NCBI GenBank assembly: GCA_937907325.1
Contig: CALERO010000161.1
Coordinates: 1 to 16,878, forward strand
Source: UBA4716 sp002438865
GTDB taxonomy: Bacteria > Bacillota > Clostridia > UBA1381
Length of the DNA stretch: 16,878 nucleotides
Direction: 5' to 3'
A program made the position numbers and the translations under genes. Below are positions 15,010 through 16,878 of the stretch, one piece after another (the first letter of the stretch is position 1; each line of letters begins with the position of its first letter). The notes beneath the pieces were generated by a model, which saw only the letters and a list, made by a program, of their open reading frames with translations, did no database searches and was not told where the DNA came from.

Positions 15010-15072
15010 GAATTTAAACAGTGTTCTCCGCATATAAATAGTATTAACAAAAGCGGAAAGGACACAAGCATT

Positions 15073-15939
15073 ATGGGTTACGACTATGATAATTTATTAA
15101 AAGACATCGACACTTTATCGGAAAACTACGGACGGATAGAAAAGTCTGTTATAGGGAAAAGCGTTATGGGGCGTGATATTTTCTGCCTGAAAGCCGGAGA
15201 GGGAAAATTAAAGGCTGTTCTTTTGGGCGCATATCACGGTCTTGAATATCTTACATCGGCATTTCTGATTAAATTTTTATCCGATTTTTCGGCAAATGCA
15301 GAAATAGGCAGTGATTTTTTCGGATACAGCGCAGGCGAGCTGTACCGCCAAGTCACGTTTTATGTGATACCTATGGTAAATCCCGACGGTGTGGACATTG
15401 CCGTGAACGGGTTGGACATAACAAACCCGTATCACCGAAAACTTATAAGTCTTGCCGGCATACACAGCTTTAACAGCGTATGGCAGGCGAATGCAAGAGG
15501 TGTGGATTTAAACCACAACCACAATGCGGACTGGCATATGATAATGGAAAAGCCATCGCCCACAAAATTCGGCGGAGAATACCCCGAAAGCGAGCCTGAA
15601 ACGCAGGCGGTGGTTGATTTTATTCGTGAAATCAACTGTGATATTCTTTTATCGTTCCACTCGCAGGGCAGAGAAATTTATTACGATTTCAACGGCTTTG
15701 TGCCGAACGGTGCGGAGGAAAAAGTACAGGAAATGGCACAGGAGAGCGGATACACTGCCGCACGTCCCGAAGGTACGGCGGCATACGGCGGCTGCAAGGA
15801 CTGGTTTATATCCGAGTTCGGGCGTATGGGATTTACCGTTGAGATAGGCACGGGGAAAAATCCCTTACCGATGTCCGCACTTGACGAAGTTTACGAGGAA
15901 AATGCAAGGCTTATCCTATGTGCGGTGTCGGATACATAA
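15073..15939 (+). CDS. M14-family zinc carboxypeptidase/endopeptidase
   Basis: A 288-residue M14 metallopeptidase domain. Zinc ligands are H55 and E58 (AYHGLEY) and H196 (SFHSQG); the catalytic glutamate is E257 (FTVEIGTG). MVNPDGVD (101-108) and ARGVDLNHN (141-149, with R142) are typical family segments. The overall look is nearest to bacterial gamma-D-glutamyl-diamino acid peptidases (B. sphaericus ENP I/YqgT type), which trim peptidoglycan stem peptides. That substrate is an inference. No signal peptide, LysM or SH3 domain is present, so it looks cytoplasmic and could act in muropeptide recycling or in the sporulating cell. AAAGGA lies before the ATG at 15073; the 63-base gap from the previous gene shows no clear promoter. 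Confidence 0.9.
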   Translation: MGYDYDNLLKDIDTLSENYGRIEKSVIGKSVMGRDIFCLKAGEGKLKAVLLGAYHGLEYLTSAFLIKFLSDFSANAEIGSDFFGYSAGELYRQVTFYVIPMVNPDGVDIAVNGLDITNPYHRKLISLAGIHSFNSVWQANARGVDLNHNHNADWHMIMEKPSPTKFGGEYPESEPETQAVVDFIREINCDILLSFHSQGREIYYDFNGFVPNGAEEKVQEMAQESGYTAARPEGTAAYGGCKDWFISEFGRMGFTVEIGTGKNPLPMSALDEVYEENARLILCAVSDT

Positions 15940-15964
15940 AAAACTTTATGCGGAGGAAAAAATT

Positions 15965-16801
15965 ATGGAATTAACGATAGGCTGTCATTTGTCGGCTTCA
16001 AAGGGTTATCTCAACATGGGTGAAACGGCAAAAAGCATAGGTGCGAACACGTTTCAGTTTTTTACGAGAAATCCGAGAGGCGGTGCGGCAAAGGACATTG
16101 ACGAAAGCGATGTACGCTCATTTCTTGAGTTTATGAAAGACAACGGATTTGTAAAAATTCTCGCTCATGCGCCGTACACCTTAAATGCCTGCTCGGCAGA
16201 GGAGCGTGTGCGTGAATTTGCGCACAACACCATGGCGGACGATTTGAAAAGAATGGAACACACACCGGGGCAGATGTATAATTTTCACCCGGGAAGCCAC
16301 GTTGGACAGGGAATTGAAACGGGGATAGAGCTTATATCAAATCAGCTGAATAATATTCTCACGCCCGAAACAACCACCTGCGTACTGCTTGAAACAATGG
16401 CGGGAAAGGGCAGTGAGGTAGGCTCGAAATTTGAGGAGCTGCGTGAGATAATCGACCGCACAAATCTCAGCGAAAAGCTCGGCGTATGCCTTGACACGTG
16501 CCACGTTTACGACGCAGGCTATGACATTGTGAACAATCTCGACGGAGTGCTTGACGAGTTTGACAGAATAATCGGACTTGACAGGCTCAAAGCGATACAC
16601 TTAAACGACAGTAAAAACCCGTTTTGCTCGCACAAGGACCGTCACGAAAAGATCGGTCAGGGCAGTATAGGGCTTGACGCAATCGTAAGAATAATCAACC
16701 ACCCGTCGCTTAAAAATCTGCCGTTTTATCTCGAAACGCCGAACGAGCTTGACGGATATGCGGAGGAAATAAAAATTTTAAGAGAAAATTTTTCTGAATA
16801 A
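15965..16801 (+). CDS. nfo: Endonuclease IV (AP endonuclease)
   Basis: A 278-residue TIM-barrel enzyme that cuts DNA 5' of abasic sites in base excision repair using three zinc ions. All nine metal ligands expected from the E. coli enzyme are visible: H68 (LAHAPY), H108 (NFHPGSH), E143 (LLETMAG), D177 and H180 (CLDTCH), H212 (IHLNDSK), D225 and H227 (HKDRHEKIGQG) and E257 (YLETP). The length is the same as typical Nfo (~280). The open frame runs 28 codons further upstream to 15881, overlapping the peptidase gene, but the ATG at 15965 has GGAGG nearby and starts at the canonical MELTIGCHLSAS. It lies 25 bases after the peptidase stop and is the last gene of the rho run. Confidence 0.97.
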   Translation: MELTIGCHLSASKGYLNMGETAKSIGANTFQFFTRNPRGGAAKDIDESDVRSFLEFMKDNGFVKILAHAPYTLNACSAEERVREFAHNTMADDLKRMEHTPGQMYNFHPGSHVGQGIETGIELISNQLNNILTPETTTCVLLETMAGKGSEVGSKFEELREIIDRTNLSEKLGVCLDTCHVYDAGYDIVNNLDGVLDEFDRIIGLDRLKAIHLNDSKNPFCSHKDRHEKIGQGSIGLDAIVRIINHPSLKNLPFYLETPNELDGYAEEIKILRENFSE

Positions 16802-16808
16802 TTAAAAC

Positions 16809-16840
16809 AAAGACAAACCGCAACGGTTTGTCTTCTTTGT
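16809..16840 (+). terminator. Probable intrinsic terminator after nfo
   Basis: A perfect 11-bp stem (AAGACAAACCG 16810-16820, CGGTTTGTCTT 16824-16834) with a three-base loop starts eight bases after the nfo stop. The following CTTTGTTATT is only a weak T-tract, so termination may be incomplete. The A-rich upstream flank (TTAAAACAA) could also serve the minus strand. Confidence 0.7.
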
Positions 16841-16850
16841 TATTGGGAGT

Positions 16851-16868
16851 TTGAGGTGCTAACCTCAA
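16851..16868. repeat. Short perfect inverted repeat at the right edge
   Basis: TTGAGGT (16851-16857), GCTA loop, ACCTCAA (16862-16868). No T-tract follows within the window. Purpose unknown; it may belong to a feature beyond the right end. Confidence 0.4.
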
Positions 16869-16878
16869 GTTTAAATCA

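Noticed and set aside
15881..15964. N-terminal extension of endonuclease IV
   Set aside because: It overlaps the M14 peptidase gene out of frame and lacks similarity to Nfo. The ATG at 15965 has GGAGG and the family N-terminus.
127..16801. An anti-phage defence, toxin-antitoxin or secondary-metabolite system
   Set aside because: Every gene has a recognisable housekeeping, sporulation, repair or hydrolase family. The AbrB-domain protein resembles MazE-type antitoxin folds, but no toxin partner is adjacent.

Overview
The window looks like a chromosomal segment of a low-to-mid GC, endospore-forming Clostridia-type Firmicute. The evidence is spmA/spmB, an AbrB/SpoVT-type regulator, strong purine-rich Shine-Dalgarno sites, sigma-A type promoters, and the order pgk-tpiA-gpmI. 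It carries 14 protein genes and no rRNA, tRNA, CRISPR array, prophage or insertion sequence that I can see. Most of it is housekeeping and DNA maintenance. I did not find a clearly new multi-gene system.

Layout. (1) Bases 127-6155 are all on the minus strand. In transcription order they are spmA-spmB (spore maturation), then pgk-tpiA-gpmI (lower glycolysis) from a strong promoter just past spmB, an intrinsic terminator-like hairpin, and a CLC anion transporter with a CLC-F-like filter. A promoter at the left edge fires out of the window. (2) Bases 6254-7562 are on the plus strand: holB-like (clamp-loader delta prime), then an AbrB-family regulator on its own near-consensus promoter, closed by a bidirectional terminator. 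(3) Bases 7785-12448 are on the minus strand: sbcD-sbcC (Mre11/Rad50-like nuclease) from one promoter, and a hemolysin III/PAQR membrane protein from a second promoter just past sbcC. (4) Bases 12633-16801 are on the plus strand: rho, a metallophosphoesterase, an M14 zinc peptidase and nfo (endonuclease IV), tightly spaced and probably one transcript.

The hemolysin III gene is flanked on both sides by six short hairpin repeats, three on each side. The stems keep pairing through compensatory changes. Three of the repeats lie in that gene's predicted long 5' leader, and one creates a false N-terminal extension of its reading frame.

The points most worth a second look are this repeat family and leader, the unusual CLC selectivity motifs, the overlap of a sigma-E-like spmA promoter with the holB promoter, the CxxC/CxxC tail on the AbrB protein, the delta prime SRC motif changed to SRA, and the metallophosphoesterase/M14 pair between rho and nfo. 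All functional calls come from motif recognition by eye; no database search was run.
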